The notes: generated from the letters alone by a model not told the origin. Shown: positions 1-12,871, counted from the first letter of the stretch. The stretch is 64,000 bases of DNA from Microbulbifer sp. A4B17 (GCF_003076275.1 NZ_CP029064.1:3172501-3236500); one strand, 5' to 3'. Numbers and translations are program-made.

Positions 1-2
1 TT

Positions 3-575
3 CCAACAATTTTTGACCCCTATGTTTATCATGCAGCTTTTAAAACACTTTTTATCAAGCGCTGGAAAAAAGAGTATCCCAACAACATCATCGTACGCCC
101 ATATGATAAAAGCCAGTGGGATAGCCAGAATCTAATCCTCGACTTTTTTAGCAGCTTAGGCCTAACTAAGACTCAAAACTCTATCCGAGCCAGTAAAATC
201 ACTCGCAATGTCACCCCAAGCATTGCAGGCATCTATGCTACTTCAATTCTGACACGAAACAAGTTTTTCGGACTTCGCTACCAACTCTCTCAGCGTCTTG
301 CAGAGGCCCCTCAACATCAAAAGAAAGGTGCGTTTTTAAGCTGGAATAAGCGAGCATCTGCTCGCCTAATATCCCGAGTGTATAACTGTTTCACAATTAG
401 CTCCCGACAGATCACCTTCTCAAGCGAAAGAACTCCCAGATCTCTCGGATTACCGAGACTATCCGATGTGATAACCACCTCTGAAGATATTGTTGCGAAC
501 CAATTAGCTGAAATAAATAAAAGATGCATTAACCTTAGACAAAAACTAAACAATAGCTCACCGGCACACAATTGA
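3..575 (+). CDS. Sulfotransferase-like protein, C-terminal part
   Basis: The reading frame is open from the window edge to the TGA at 573-575, so only about 190 C-terminal residues are visible and the start is missing. The fragment has the segment IIVRPYDKSQW followed by LILDFFSSLGL. This is the usual 'RPyek..l..DFl..lGl' block near the end of bacterial sulfotransferase-like P-loop proteins; the P-loop itself lies outside. A complete relative with similar organisation is at 4842-5957. It sits 42 bases before a glycosyltransferase on the same strand and is probably the upstream member of the glycan operon. A glycan or lipid sulfotransferase role is inferred; the acceptor is unknown. Confidence 0.6.
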   Translation, partial: PTIFDPYVYHAAFKTLFIKRWKKEYPNNIIVRPYDKSQWDSQNLILDFFSSLGLTKTQNSIRASKITRNVTPSIAGIYATSILTRNKFFGLRYQLSQRLAEAPQHQKKGAFLSWNKRASARLISRVYNCFTISSRQITFSSERTPRSLGLPRLSDVITTSEDIVANQLAEINKRCINLRQKLNNSSPAHN

Positions 576-617
576 ATTGCGCATGCAAGGTAAATTTTCA
601 CGAAGGAGTTTACTCGT

Positions 618-3912
<3,295 letters not shown>

Positions 3913-3923
<11 letters not shown>

Positions 3924-4818
3924 GATATTTGCTGTTATCGTTACGTATAACCGAAAGGAGCTGCTGGAGAATACGCTTAAGGCAGTACAGAGCCAGACAG
4001 AAAATATTTACAAGATTGTTGTAGTCAACAACTGCTCAACAGATGGCACACACCAGCTTCTGGAAAATGCATCTCAGGCAGATCCCAAGCTTCAGGTTCT
4101 AAACCTGAAAGAAAATATTGGCGGCGCCGGAGGGTTTTCCGAAGGCATTAAATATGCTTACAAGGACGGAGCAGATTTTGTTTGGATAATGGACGACGAC
4201 TGCGAACCAAAGCCTAATGCTCTTAAGTCACTTACCACCAATTGGGATCTCCTGACCACCCAAAATATCGAGCCAGGATTCATATGTTCCAAAGTTATAT
4301 GGAAAGATGACAGCATTTGCGAGATGAATCAACCCAGCCCAACTTGGGACTGGGCTAGACACCAAGACATCAGCAAATCTATAACCAAAGTAGACTGCTG
4401 CTCTTTTGTCTCTGTTCTATTCAGTAGGAACGCCATTCAGTCTGTTGGCCTACCTATCAGTGACTTTTTTATCTGGTACGATGACGTTGAGTACACAAAA
4501 AGAATATCCAAAAAATATCCATGCTTTATTGACAGCAATAGTATTGTTGCTCACTTAACTCCCGAAAATAAAGGCGTATGGTTTGCGCTAGTTAACGACG
4601 CAAATAAATGGAAATATATGCATGGAGCAAGAAACCAAGGATGGCACATTTGGCACCATGATGGTGGAAAGTTATCATGGCTAAGCTTTGTCATTGGACG
4701 CCTTCGTGATATGCGCATAGGCAAAGTCCCACTCACACTCCAAGCTAGAATGCTTGTTACACTCCTGAAATCTCCTCTATTTCGCCCAAGAATAGATAGT
4801 GACTTACATAAACACTAG
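3913..4818 (+). CDS. Family 2 glycosyltransferase, galactofuranosyl type
   Basis: This 301-residue protein is a paralogue of the enzyme at 618-1553. TYNR is at residues 11-14, NIGGAGGF at 68-75, and DDD at 94-96 after VWIM. FIWYDDVEYTKR in the C-terminal half corresponds to the DDVEW block of the other copy. Both fit the GlfT-like/rhamnosyltransferase group. Two such enzymes around one glf suggest that two different Galf (or Galf-like) linkages are made. The start overlaps the previous gene by 11 bases. The following gene starts 23 bases on, behind GGAGAG. Confidence 0.86.
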
Positions 4819-4841
4819 AATCTTCAATAGGAGAGAATCAA

Positions 4842-5957
4842 ATGACAGCAGCATACATACATATCGGCGACTATAAATGTGGCTCCACATCCATCCAAAC
4901 CTCTTTTTTTAGCAGCAATGAGTTGCTCCACAAATCTTCATACCATTACTCTATATCTGCAGGTGTCGACAATCACTTCTGGGCAGCCTATTGGGACGAC
5001 GGGAGTAGATATGCAAGAGAGTGCGGGCTACCCAAGGAGCAGGCAAAAAATTTAGTTGATAAAGGAAAAGAGAACTTCGCAAGGGAGGTCAACGCACATA
5101 GAGACAAAAACTTCATTATCTCTTCTGAGTTCATTTCCTCAATGCCAATTTCAGAGCATTCGGAATTCCATGATTTCTTTTCCAAGCTATTTAGCAAAGT
5201 TTATATTATCGCATATATGAGACACCCTACAGAAAGGTATAAATCTCACATAGTAGAGCGAGTTAAAACCGGGCAATGCTCCCTGAAACAGGCTTTAACA
5301 GAGAAGTCTCACAATATAACTATACGAAAACTAGACTCTCTTGCAAATACGTTTGGCAAAGATAAGTTACGCATTAGAAAATTTGGGAGGGCTTTTTTTA
5401 AAAACAACTCTTTGCTCGAGGATTTTTGCTTCGCAATCAACCTAAACTGCACTGAATACCCAAAAGAAAACAGAAAAAATGAATCCATCAGCACTCAGGC
5501 ATTATTGGTAGCTGACAAATTATTTGAGATCGCACCTCGCCACTCCAAACATAGAGCAAATGCCTCATATTTATACTCAATAGCTGGTGATACATACCAC
5601 CCCCCGAAGGAAGAAGTTGATGACCTACTTCGCAAATCTCAAGAGTACCTCACTCTCTTGAGAGATAACTATCAGGTTGACTTTCTCTCTGATGAGATCA
5701 CCACAAATGAAGAAGTCGATAATTATAAATTCCCAGAGCAATCAATCTATGATATTGCCCACCTACTAAACTCCAGGCATTTATTGGAGAGTGAAATTGA
5801 TTCCATTAGAGATGCTTCATTAAGCATAGCAATGCTTAACCCTAAGATAGCTTTAGATCTAATGAAAATAGCAGAGAAGCTACGCCCTGAAGGACAGTTT
5901 ATTAAGAACAAAATTAAAGAGCTTGAAAAACTAGCAAAACAAGGCAATGAAAGCTAA
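4842..5957 (+). CDS. Sulfotransferase-like P-loop protein
   Basis: The product has 371 residues. GDYKCGSTSIQ at residues 9-19 is the 5'-phosphosulfate-binding loop of the PAPS-dependent sulfotransferase fold (compare KTGTTS). AYMRHPTERYKSH further on matches the 3'-phosphate-binding block, usually vRdPverYlS. No signal peptide or membrane segment is visible, so it should act in the cytosol or at the inner face of the membrane. The C-terminal 100 residues are helical and resemble the partial gene at the window start. It is the last intact gene of the operon and is followed by a strong hairpin. Glycan sulfation is inferred. Some members of this fold have no proven sulfotransferase activity. Confidence 0.75.
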   Translation: MTAAYIHIGDYKCGSTSIQTSFFSSNELLHKSSYHYSISAGVDNHFWAAYWDDGSRYARECGLPKEQAKNLVDKGKENFAREVNAHRDKNFIISSEFISSMPISEHSEFHDFFSKLFSKVYIIAYMRHPTERYKSHIVERVKTGQCSLKQALTEKSHNITIRKLDSLANTFGKDKLRIRKFGRAFFKNNSLLEDFCFAINLNCTEYPKENRKNESISTQALLVADKLFEIAPRHSKHRANASYLYSIAGDTYHPPKEEVDDLLRKSQEYLTLLRDNYQVDFLSDEITTNEEVDNYKFPEQSIYDIAHLLNSRHLLESEIDSIRDASLSIAMLNPKIALDLMKIAEKLRPEGQFIKNKIKELEKLAKQGNES

Positions 5958-5988
5958 GCCAACCTCCTTACAGACTGAAGCTTACTTT

Positions 5989-6026
5989 TAATTAAATCCC
6001 CCCGGCAAAGCTGGGGGATTTAATTA
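5989..6026 (+). terminator. Terminator of the glycan operon
   Basis: Perfect 14-bp inverted repeat (arms 5989-6002 and 6013-6026) with a 10-base loop, five G:C pairs next to the loop and A/T-rich outer arms. It begins 32 bases after the stop of the last operon gene. The A/T arms flank the GC core on both sides, so it could act in both directions. Confidence 0.8.
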
Positions 6027-6218
6027 TCTCATTAGTTACCATAGCAAAATACGGCCACACCAGAAAAGTGATAGATTATAACCAAACATAAAGGGGAAAG
6101 ACATATGAAAGCACTCAGAGCTTGACCCCGTAAAGTAACATAAAGAGCCACAAAATCACCAAGCAAGCTTGCTTAAAGGATGATGGGCCATTCAACTATA
6201 ATGTAAATTGAGGCATTT

Positions 6219-6862
6219 ATGAGATCAAGTTTTAAGTCTAAGCCGGTATGCATTATTCATTCAATGTACAAAACAGGTACAACCTCTGTTGGAAGAGCTC
6301 TCGACACACTGGGACTATTTCCAGGAAAAGAACAAGAGTACTCTCCAGGTATCATTTACAGTACATTCAAGCGATTAATAGATTGATGGCTAGCGTTCGC
6401 TCTGCTGATGACATTAATACTCACCTGGAAAATTCTATCCAACTCCTAATGGAGCCCATACTGAAGAGCGTCAATGATTTCTCTATATTTAGTGACAGCC
6501 CGATAGGTCATACCAGAATTAATATTTATGCGAAGAAGATAGCATTTCCAAATTCAAAATTTATATGGATTGATAGAGACTTAGAAAAGTGGGTAAAAAG
6601 CGTCGAAAACTGGGAGTTAAGTAGCCCTACCGTATATCCTAAAGCAAAAAAGGCTTGGCAAGACAGGGAAAAGACCGCCAATCATAGGAGAGCGGAATAC
6701 AGAAAAGAGAGATCTCTTGCTGAGTCTTTCCATCGAGACTTTCCAGGAGATATTCTTTTTATGAAGCTGGACAAAGGGTGGCAACCTCTATGCAGTTTTT
6801 TCTCTGCACCAATCCCACCCGAACCCTTTCCAGTGTCAAATAAGTTCAATAAAAACCTATAA
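6219..6862 (+). pseudogene. Frameshifted sulfotransferase
   Basis: An ORF starting at ATG 6219 encodes the nucleotide-binding loop SMYKTGTTSVGRAL and then stops at TGA 6384-6386. The rest of the protein continues in another frame to 6862. It carries FSDSPIGH (the usual acceptor-binding 'fsDtP' block) and FIWIDRDLEKWVKSVENW (the usual 'vRDpekWvrS' 3'-phosphate-binding block). Joining the frames near 6340-6386 gives a normal sulfotransferase of about 210 residues. One inserted or deleted base explains it, either a real mutation or a sequencing error. It follows the glycan operon terminator by about 190 bases. Confidence 0.75.
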
Positions 6863-7051
6863 TCTTAAACCTTCGGCCGCCCTCAGACCAATTTACAAAA
6901 AGGGAGAGGGCCCTTATTTTCAAGAGGAAGTGTCAGGTTTGGCCTGAACTAATTCAACTAAGGCCTACCCATATTAAATCACTTATCGCTATCAAAGAGG
7001 CAACATGAATACAAATGGCGCCAAAAGACTATGCTTATTTATTAAAATATC

Positions 7052-7921
7052 CTACTCCGCCCACCCCAACTTAGACCTGCAAGTCTCATAAAAATTATGA
7101 TCAATAGGGTGAATCAAGGTAAGCCGATGTGGTTTTTTGTGGACTCGAATAACATCGCCAGGCTCCGTTACCACCTGATCATGTCCATCACAAGTAATAT
7201 AAGGCTTAGCAATATTTTGATCCCCGACAATCAATTTAAATTCGCTACTACCCTCCACAACAATTGGACGACTGCTTAAGGTATGGGGGTTCATAGGAAC
7301 TAAAACTATAGCATCCAACTTAGGATGCATAATGGGGCCTCCCCCGGAGAGCGCATAAGCGGTAGAGCCCGTTGGAGTTGAAATAATTAACCCATCTGAC
7401 CGCTGTGTATACACAAACTGACCATCGATATAGAGATCAAACTCTATCATTCTTATAAATTCACCGGGATGAAGGACAACGTCATTTAATGCTGAGCCCT
7501 TTCCGACAGGCCTACCGTCACGAGTGACCGACATATCCAGTAAGAACCGGCTCTCTGCCATGTATTTGCCAGATAAAACTTCACCAACCTTCTGCTCTAC
7601 CTGATCAGGCGTAATATCTGTAAGAAAACCTAAACGGCCACGATTAATACCTAGAAGAGGAACACTAAAGCGTGCCAGAGCTCTGGCCGCCCCAAGGAGA
7701 CTACCATCCCCTCCAACAACAATAACAAGATCACACAACTCACCCAGCTTATCCCTTGAAGATATGCGAGCATTGTGGGACGAGACACTAGAAGCTGTGC
7801 CCTCCTCCAATACCACACTGTAACCTTCCTCCTCCAGGTAGGCCATCAAGCGCTTTAGAGAAGAAACTGCATTTTCACTTTCTGTTCGACCGATCAGCCC
7901 TATATTCTGAAATTCCGACAC
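7052..7921 (-). CDS. nadK: NAD kinase
   Basis: This cytosolic enzyme phosphorylates NAD to NADP with ATP (or polyphosphate). GGDG (residues 70-73) is the phosphate-binding/catalytic motif and is followed by NRGRLGFLTD (93-102) and STPTGSTAYALSGGGPI, both hallmarks of the family. GTG at 7921 is the chosen start: it lies just behind a strong AGGGAGGAG and puts SEFQNIGLIGR where other gammaproteobacterial NadK proteins begin. An upstream TTG at 7945 would add eight residues and lacks this site. The 289-residue length is typical. The gene is transcribed towards the glycan locus and has no close operon partner. Confidence 0.96.
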   Translation of the reverse strand: MSEFQNIGLIGRTESENAVSSLKRLMAYLEEEGYSVVLEEGTASSVSSHNARISSRDKLGELCDLVIVVGGDGSLLGAARALARFSVPLLGINRGRLGFLTDITPDQVEQKVGEVLSGKYMAESRFLLDMSVTRDGRPVGKGSALNDVVLHPGEFIRMIEFDLYIDGQFVYTQRSDGLIISTPTGSTAYALSGGGPIMHPKLDAIVLVPMNPHTLSSRPIVVEGSSEFKLIVGDQNIAKPYITCDGHDQVVTEPGDVIRVHKKPHRLTLIHPIDHNFYETCRSKLGWAE

Positions 7922-8095
7922 AGCTCCTCCCTTTCGGCACTTCAAACAGCCTTTTAGGCCAACACAACGATGAGTTCGCGCCTTCAGTACCGAGTAAGGC
8001 CTGGTAGCACAGAACTGACTATTATGCCGTAGGCCTATAGATGAGTCGAACGTCGTAGTTATATTGATCGCTAGCTTGCGTAAAATAGCACAGGC

Positions 8096-9082
8096 TCAAG
8101 CAAAGCCACGTCTCCCTTGCAACCCTCCCGAGTGAACAGCCAATATCTTACTGCCCTTCCGAAGCCGACTGCTTTCTGCACTTTTCGACAGCGCCAATAG
8201 CAACTTGGCCGTATATACAGGATCTAACGGAATACCTGTTCCAACTTCAAATTCATCCTGAAATCGCCGTAACTTCTCAGGGTATTTGCCATAACCTCCA
8301 CAATGAAACCCCGCAAGCAACTGGCAGTTAGCACCACCTGCTTCACCTGTATGAATCGCACTAGCTGCATCAATCTGTGCAACCTCACCCTCAGCCCACT
8401 CAGGCGCCAACCACCGCGCCACATCTCTCGCTATACCGTCACCCGCCTTAAGCACCTCAACCCCTACTGTTGAAATACCCTTTAGGCCTAAAGCCAGCCC
8501 CGCAAAAGTCGCTCCAGTCCCGCAAGCCGTCCAAACTTGATCAAATTTGACCGGGGCACTTTTTAAAATTATCTCACCTAGAAGCCTTGCCCCCTCCACT
8601 CCAGCATAGTTAGCCCCCCCCTCCGGTATGAACAACGCCAATTCCTCTCTCAGCCCAACTTCATTAAGAAAGCTTACCTCCCCTCTTCTGCGATATTGAT
8701 TCCTGGTCACAAAAATTAACCTCATCCCAAAACGCTCTGCATCTCGCAAAGTAGCACTTAAATTTTGCGCTCGCTCCCCACGGATAATGCCAACAGTATT
8801 AAAACCGTAGCGAGCCCCTGCAGCTGCAACGGCATGAACATGATTCGACCAGGCGCCACCGCAGGTTACAATGGTCCTTAATTGGTGAGCCTCTGCCTCC
8901 AACAGATTATAAAGAAGCTTATAGGCTTTATTGCCAGAGATCAGGGGATCGAGAAGGTCATCCCTTCGAACCCAAAGCTCTATACCAGGAAATAGATCGC
9001 TATCCACTGACTGGTAAGGGACCCTTAATGCAGTTTTTTTAAAGTCATCGATATTTAAACGAAGCAAGGAACCAGAATGCAT
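8096..9082 (-). CDS. PLP enzyme, ACC deaminase / D-cysteine desulfhydrase family
   Basis: The 328-residue product belongs to the tryptophan synthase beta-type fold II PLP enzymes. SGNKAYKL at 49-56 holds the PLP lysine, probably Lys52. CGGAWSNHVHAVA is the substrate/PLP-phosphate block (usually GGxQSNHxR; here A-W replaces the x-Q pair). ACGTGATFAGLALGLK binds the PLP phosphate. Known members release ammonia from D-cysteine or 1-aminocyclopropane-1-carboxylate. The substitution in the SNH motif makes the true substrate uncertain. It stands alone on the minus strand, downstream of the tRNA-Asp terminator. Confidence 0.83.
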   Translation of the reverse strand: MHSGSLLRLNIDDFKKTALRVPYQSVDSDLFPGIELWVRRDDLLDPLISGNKAYKLLYNLLEAEAHQLRTIVTCGGAWSNHVHAVAAAGARYGFNTVGIIRGERAQNLSATLRDAERFGMRLIFVTRNQYRRRGEVSFLNEVGLREELALFIPEGGANYAGVEGARLLGEIILKSAPVKFDQVWTACGTGATFAGLALGLKGISTVGVEVLKAGDGIARDVARWLAPEWAEGEVAQIDAASAIHTGEAGGANCQLLAGFHCGGYGKYPEKLRRFQDEFEVGTGIPLDPVYTAKLLLALSKSAESSRLRKGSKILAVHSGGLQGRRGFA

Positions 9083-9355
9083 AGATCAATCCCACAGCAG
9101 AGCTATTAACCAGATAAGATTGATTATTGTGTAACGCAAAACAATCCCAAACCTAAAGCTACCCCCCTCTTAAACAGCGAAAATTTTCACGAAAATGAGA
9201 GAAATGGTACCTACAACCAACTGAACAAATGAAAGAAAGGCTTGAGCTGGTAAGCTACCAACATAGAGAGCACCAATGAAGAACCTGGGCGAACTTCTAG
9301 GTATCAGAATCTGCAGTAATCATGAAACCCAACAATAACACTAAGTCCACAATGG

Positions 9356-9401
9356 CCAGATACAAAAAAGCCCTCACTGGTGAGGGCTTTTTTGTATCTG
9401 G
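9356..9401 (-). terminator. Long perfect palindrome, terminator of the tRNA-Val/Asp operon
   Basis: Arms at 9356-9377 and 9380-9401 are perfectly complementary over 22 bases with a two-base spacer. The core is GCCCTCAC/GTGAGGGC flanked by A6 and T6, so it works as a rho-independent terminator on either strand. The right arm includes the CCA end of tRNA-Asp (9399-9401), so the hairpin begins inside the mature 3' end. Confidence 0.82.
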
Positions 9402-9475
9402 CGGACCGGACGGGACTCGAACCCGCGACCTCCGGCGTGACAGGCCGGCATTCTAACCAACTGAACTACCGGTCC
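9399..9475 (-). tRNA. tRNA-Asp (GTC)
   Basis: A 77-base cloverleaf with encoded CCA. The reverse complement begins GGACCGGTAGTTCAGT, has the anticodon loop CTGTCAC (anticodon GTC) and the T-arm GGGTTCGAGTCCC. It closely matches E. coli tRNA-Asp. It is co-transcribed with tRNA-Val, which lies 27 bases upstream. Confidence 0.96.
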
Positions 9476-9502
9476 TCGGTAGTAAACTTCCCTTGGGGAA
9501 GT

Positions 9503-9578
9503 TGGTGGGTGGTACAGGGGTCGAACCTGTGACCTACGGCTTGTAAGGCCGTCGCTCTCCCAACTGAGCTAACCACCC
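9503..9578 (-). tRNA. tRNA-Val (TAC)
   Basis: A 76-base cloverleaf with encoded CCA. The reverse complement begins GGGTGGTTAGCTCAGT, with anticodon loop CTTACAA (anticodon TAC) and T-arm CAGGTTCGACCCCTG. It is the first gene of a Val-Asp operon. Confidence 0.96.
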
Positions 9579-9620
9579 GTTGCTCTTTTTCTTAGGGGCC
9601 TTGCCCCTTGAGCGAGGCGA

Positions 9621-9648
9621 ATATTACTCGAATGTAATTTTCTGTCAA
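9621..9648 (-). promoter_or_regulatory. Sigma-70 promoter of the tRNA-Val/Asp operon
   Basis: On the minus strand a perfect TTGACA (9643-9648) and TAATAT (9621-9626) are separated by 16 bases. The -10 element is followed at once by CGCC, a GC-rich discriminator as expected for stringently controlled stable-RNA promoters. The mature tRNA-Val begins about 42 bases downstream of the -10 box. Confidence 0.78.
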
Positions 9649-9677
9649 CAATTTTCACGCCAAAAAATCACATCTGA

Positions 9678-12044
9678 TCAATTCCCATCCGATTCGCCCG
9701 GTAAAGATACAGGAACACCCTTCACCTCCACCTCCTCGGTACTTGCTCCCTGCAGTACCTTTCCCTGCCGGTAGTCTGGGTCGAGTAGATGCCCCGCTAT
9801 TTTCACCGGTATCTCTCTGGGAATAAGCTGCTCTTTGGGCTTAGCGAGGTCCTGCTCATTGTAATTACACACACCGGTTGGAAAGATTCTCTTTAAGTCC
9901 GCCACTCGGCTCGAGATTTCCTCCGTAAATGGGCCGTAGGTGCCTTTTGCCAAAGCCCGTTCCACCGGTTGCAGTGCGCACTTGAAGATATCATCGGTCA
10001 CAGGCGCTCCTGCCACCTGCCTCGATGTACTGTGGATCGGATATACCCGCATACATTTACCTGGCGCCCGGCTGTTCCAGGGGCCATTCCAGACATCATC
10101 TCCAGAGGCCAATAAATTCCCTTCTTTATCGAAGCAGCGGTCATTGGCATCATCAGGCCGATTATCCACTACGCCTTTTGCTGGATTCCGCACAATGTTC
10201 TGCATCCAGCGATCGATCAGATCCAGGGCCTCATGCAACGGGTTATAGCCTTTATCACTCATCCATATCAATTGATTATCCGCATGCCCTCGAGCCCGCC
10301 GAATACGCTCGCGTGCTGAGAAAGAGGCAGAGCTGTGATGCATATCCGGCTGTTTGTCTAAGTAGTGCCGCAAGTCAACTATGGGAATCTCTACATCCCC
10401 CAGGAAAACATGCCCGGAACGATATATTCCATTGATCGCTTCGAGGCTTGCTCGACTGCGCTTTGCCGGGTTTTGCAATGTTCCCATATTGAGGTTTTGT
10501 TCACTCCAAAGAGAGAGGCGAACTGGAAACATACTCCCGTTCATAAACCAAAACTGCTCTTGGCTCTGATCTTCTGGTGCTTTCCAGCCACCTACAGCGG
10601 CATTGACTCGCAAAAATGTATCAATATTTATCTTGCCATTTACGAGTGCTTTTAACCCGTATTGCACGCCCTCATTATCCCAAGAGCTATTTGCGTACCC
10701 CAATGCATTTGCCCCATAAAACTGGCGAAGATCCTCCCAGTGCGTCCAATGCACTTTTGGAACAACTTCAGTAGCGAAACTCTTCGCAAAGTGAACGAAA
10801 TTAGGGTTGTTGACCAACGGCACCAAGCCTCGCCACCCGTCAACGCACTCAGTAGTTCCTTGCATCCTATCTCGATAGCGACTATCAAAGATCCCAGCAA
10901 AAAAACTTAATACTCCAAATTTGCTTGATCCATTCTCACTGGCAGCCAATCCCTGGATAACCGTGCGCTCTTCTGCTTTTTTCCAGCGCTGATTGGCTTT
11001 ATCCACGATGTCAAAGAAATACTCCAGGGGCTCACAATCGAAGGCGTAAATAGTTTGGGAGACCATATCCGGGTAGGAATAGAGGGGTATTGCCGCATCT
11101 AAAAGACCTGGAGCGTTCTGCGCAAATAAATACTGTTGAATCGCTCCGCCAGACCCCCCGATACCAACGGTGTACATAGGCTCCCCATACAGCGATACAA
11201 ATTGCTTCTTTACTCTCCTGGCAGCGTCTTCTGCCAACCACATGTTGTAGTGGTTTCTCGTCTGATTGGCAGTCGAATAGACAATTGCGTAACCTCTGGC
11301 CAGCTCATCCATTCGCCGAGTGGTGATATCTCCTTTGTTGATCTTCCCCTGGCGGCCTCCAATACCTACACCGCCACGAAACTGGTAGATTAAACGCTTA
11401 TTCCAGTTACTACCGCTTGGCTTAGCTGCTGACTCCCCTTCTCCTCTTAGTACCGCTATTGCATAAAAGTGACGATTAATGGTGCCGGTCTCTACACGAA
11501 CAATAAAATCCACTTGCTTTCCGTTTACCGTCACTTTGTCGATGTCATTTCTGGCCTCATGCATGTAGTGAAACTGTCCATCGGTAGTACTTCGGTAAAA
11601 GTAGGTAACTTCTGTAGCGTGACTACAGTCACGGCTATACCCAATAACTTCCTTCGTTCTTCGGCCCTTTTCATTCAAGGCGAAGACCGGCACCCCCTCC
11701 CCTTCCTGGTTATCGACCAGGGGCTGCTTATTCGTGATGTTGTTTTTCCCGCAATAGAGAGGGTATCTTGATGGGCCGCTGAATAACGTCTCTACGGGCC
11801 CTACCTCACCTATCCCTATAGGAAAAGGAAAGTACTCTGGCGGGCGTGACATCATTCTGGGGTGGGGGCCAGAATAAGCCGGCTCAGGCTTGTAGTCCAA
11901 AACGCCCTCTGGAACCCCCAATACTGGAGCCTCTACACTCCCATGAACTTTTGGCAGCTGGGTATACCCATACCAGGCTGATGCTCCCAGGCCTATTAGC
12001 ACCAAGAGCAAAATAGAGAGTATCCAGCCTCTCCTAACGGACAT
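9678..12044 (-). CDS. Membrane-anchored or exported alpha/beta-hydrolase-like protein (resembles DUF6351)
   Basis: The product has 788 residues from the ATG at 12044, which has GGAGG five to six bases upstream; an ATG 18 bases further up lacks this site. Residues 8-28 form a hydrophobic signal or anchor. GIGGSGGAIQQ at 294-304 looks like a nucleophile elbow with Ser298, as in tannase/feruloyl esterase-like alpha/beta hydrolases. YAIVYSTANQTRNHYN just upstream fits the same fold. From memory it resembles the DUF6351 family, which has no assigned function. An extracytoplasmic esterase role is inferred. It ends about 30 bases from the tRNA-Val promoter, and a 197-base gap separates it from cysC. 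Confidence 0.7.
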   Translation of the reverse strand: MSVRRGWILSILLLVLIGLGASAWYGYTQLPKVHGSVEAPVLGVPEGVLDYKPEPAYSGPHPRMMSRPPEYFPFPIGIGEVGPVETLFSGPSRYPLYCGKNNITNKQPLVDNQEGEGVPVFALNEKGRRTKEVIGYSRDCSHATEVTYFYRSTTDGQFHYMHEARNDIDKVTVNGKQVDFIVRVETGTINRHFYAIAVLRGEGESAAKPSGSNWNKRLIYQFRGGVGIGGRQGKINKGDITTRRMDELARGYAIVYSTANQTRNHYNMWLAEDAARRVKKQFVSLYGEPMYTVGIGGSGGAIQQYLFAQNAPGLLDAAIPLYSYPDMVSQTIYAFDCEPLEYFFDIVDKANQRWKKAEERTVIQGLAASENGSSKFGVLSFFAGIFDSRYRDRMQGTTECVDGWRGLVPLVNNPNFVHFAKSFATEVVPKVHWTHWEDLRQFYGANALGYANSSWDNEGVQYGLKALVNGKINIDTFLRVNAAVGGWKAPEDQSQEQFWFMNGSMFPVRLSLWSEQNLNMGTLQNPAKRSRASLEAINGIYRSGHVFLGDVEIPIVDLRHYLDKQPDMHHSSASFSARERIRRARGHADNQLIWMSDKGYNPLHEALDLIDRWMQNIVRNPAKGVVDNRPDDANDRCFDKEGNLLASGDDVWNGPWNSRAPGKCMRVYPIHSTSRQVAGAPVTDDIFKCALQPVERALAKGTYGPFTEEISSRVADLKRIFPTGVCNYNEQDLAKPKEQLIPREIPVKIAGHLLDPDYRQGKVLQGASTEEVEVKGVPVSLPGESDGN

Positions 12045-12193
12045 AAGCGCCTCCACAGGCAAACATCACTATCTGTACAGCTTGAGTATATGAACGGATA
12101 TGCCGGGCGACCGATAGTTGGCGTCGATAGAGACTTGAAGAGAAAGAGGAATGGCTGAGCATCGCGCAGAAGCGCAAATATGGGTGGGAAAAT

Positions 12194-12228
12194 AAAAAAG
12201 GGAGATCTATTGATCCCCCTGTTTTTTG
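12194..12228 (-). terminator. Terminator downstream of cysC
   Basis: An eight-base stem with one mismatch (GGGAGATC pairing with GATCCCCC across TATT) is bordered by A6 on one side and T6 on the other. It starts 14 bases after the cysC stop and is placed to end cysC transcripts. Confidence 0.7.
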
Positions 12229-12241
12229 TTAGCAGTACCGC

Positions 12242-12871
12242 TTAGTCTTTGGCGATAATACCTTTCTCCTGAAGCGTGGAAAGAATCACTTCCACCTCCT
12301 GCTCAAGAGTCATCTCTGCAGTATTCAGGTGAAGTTCTGGTGAAACTGGTGCCTCATAGGGGTCATCAATACCTGTGAACCCTTTAATCTCACCTGCACG
12401 GGCTTTCTTATACAGGCCTTTAGGATCACGTGCCTCGGCTTCCTGCAGAGGGCAGTCGACAAACACCTCCATATAAGGAAGGTCGCCAGCTTCGTGCATC
12501 TTTCTTACCATGTCGCGATCTTCGAGATATGGGCTAATAAAACTGGATAGAACAACTACACCGGTATCTGCGAACAACTTGGAAATCTCGCCTACACGGC
12601 GGATGTTTTCCTGACGGTCCTCAGCCGAAAAGCCAAGGTTAGAGTTGATGCCCAAACGAATGTTATCGCCATCAAGGCGGTAGCTCAGCACGCCACGAGC
12701 AGCCAGCGCTTTTTCCACAGCAACTGCTACGGTACTCTTACCAGAGCCTGAAAGACCAGTGAACCAAAGGGTCACACCTTTGTGGCCCAGGATGCTGGCC
12801 CGATTCTCACGGGTGACATCACCCTCATGCCAATGAACATTGGTCGCTTTTTGCTCAACTGTAGTCGTCAC
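12242..12871 (-). CDS. cysC: Adenylylsulfate kinase
   Basis: This 209-residue enzyme phosphorylates APS to PAPS. The P-loop GLSGSGKST is at residues 39-47. [46 protein letters not shown] and DDPYEAP follow in the order seen in CysC. It stands alone rather than with cysDN. No other sulfate-assimilation gene is in the window, but sulfotransferase-like genes at 1-7 kb would need PAPS, so supply of activated sulfate for glycan sulfation is a reasonable inference. A role in cysteine synthesis is equally possible. Confidence 0.96.
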   Translation of the reverse strand: MTTTVEQKATNVHWHEGDVTRENRASILGHKGVTLWFTGLSGSGKSTVAVAVEKALAARGVLSYRLDGDNIRLGINSNLGFSAEDRQENIRRVGEISKLFADTGVVVLSSFISPYLEDRDMVRKMHEAGDLPYMEVFVDCPLQEAEARDPKGLYKKARAGEIKGFTGIDDPYEAPVSPELHLNTAEMTLEQEVEVILSTLQEKGIIAKD

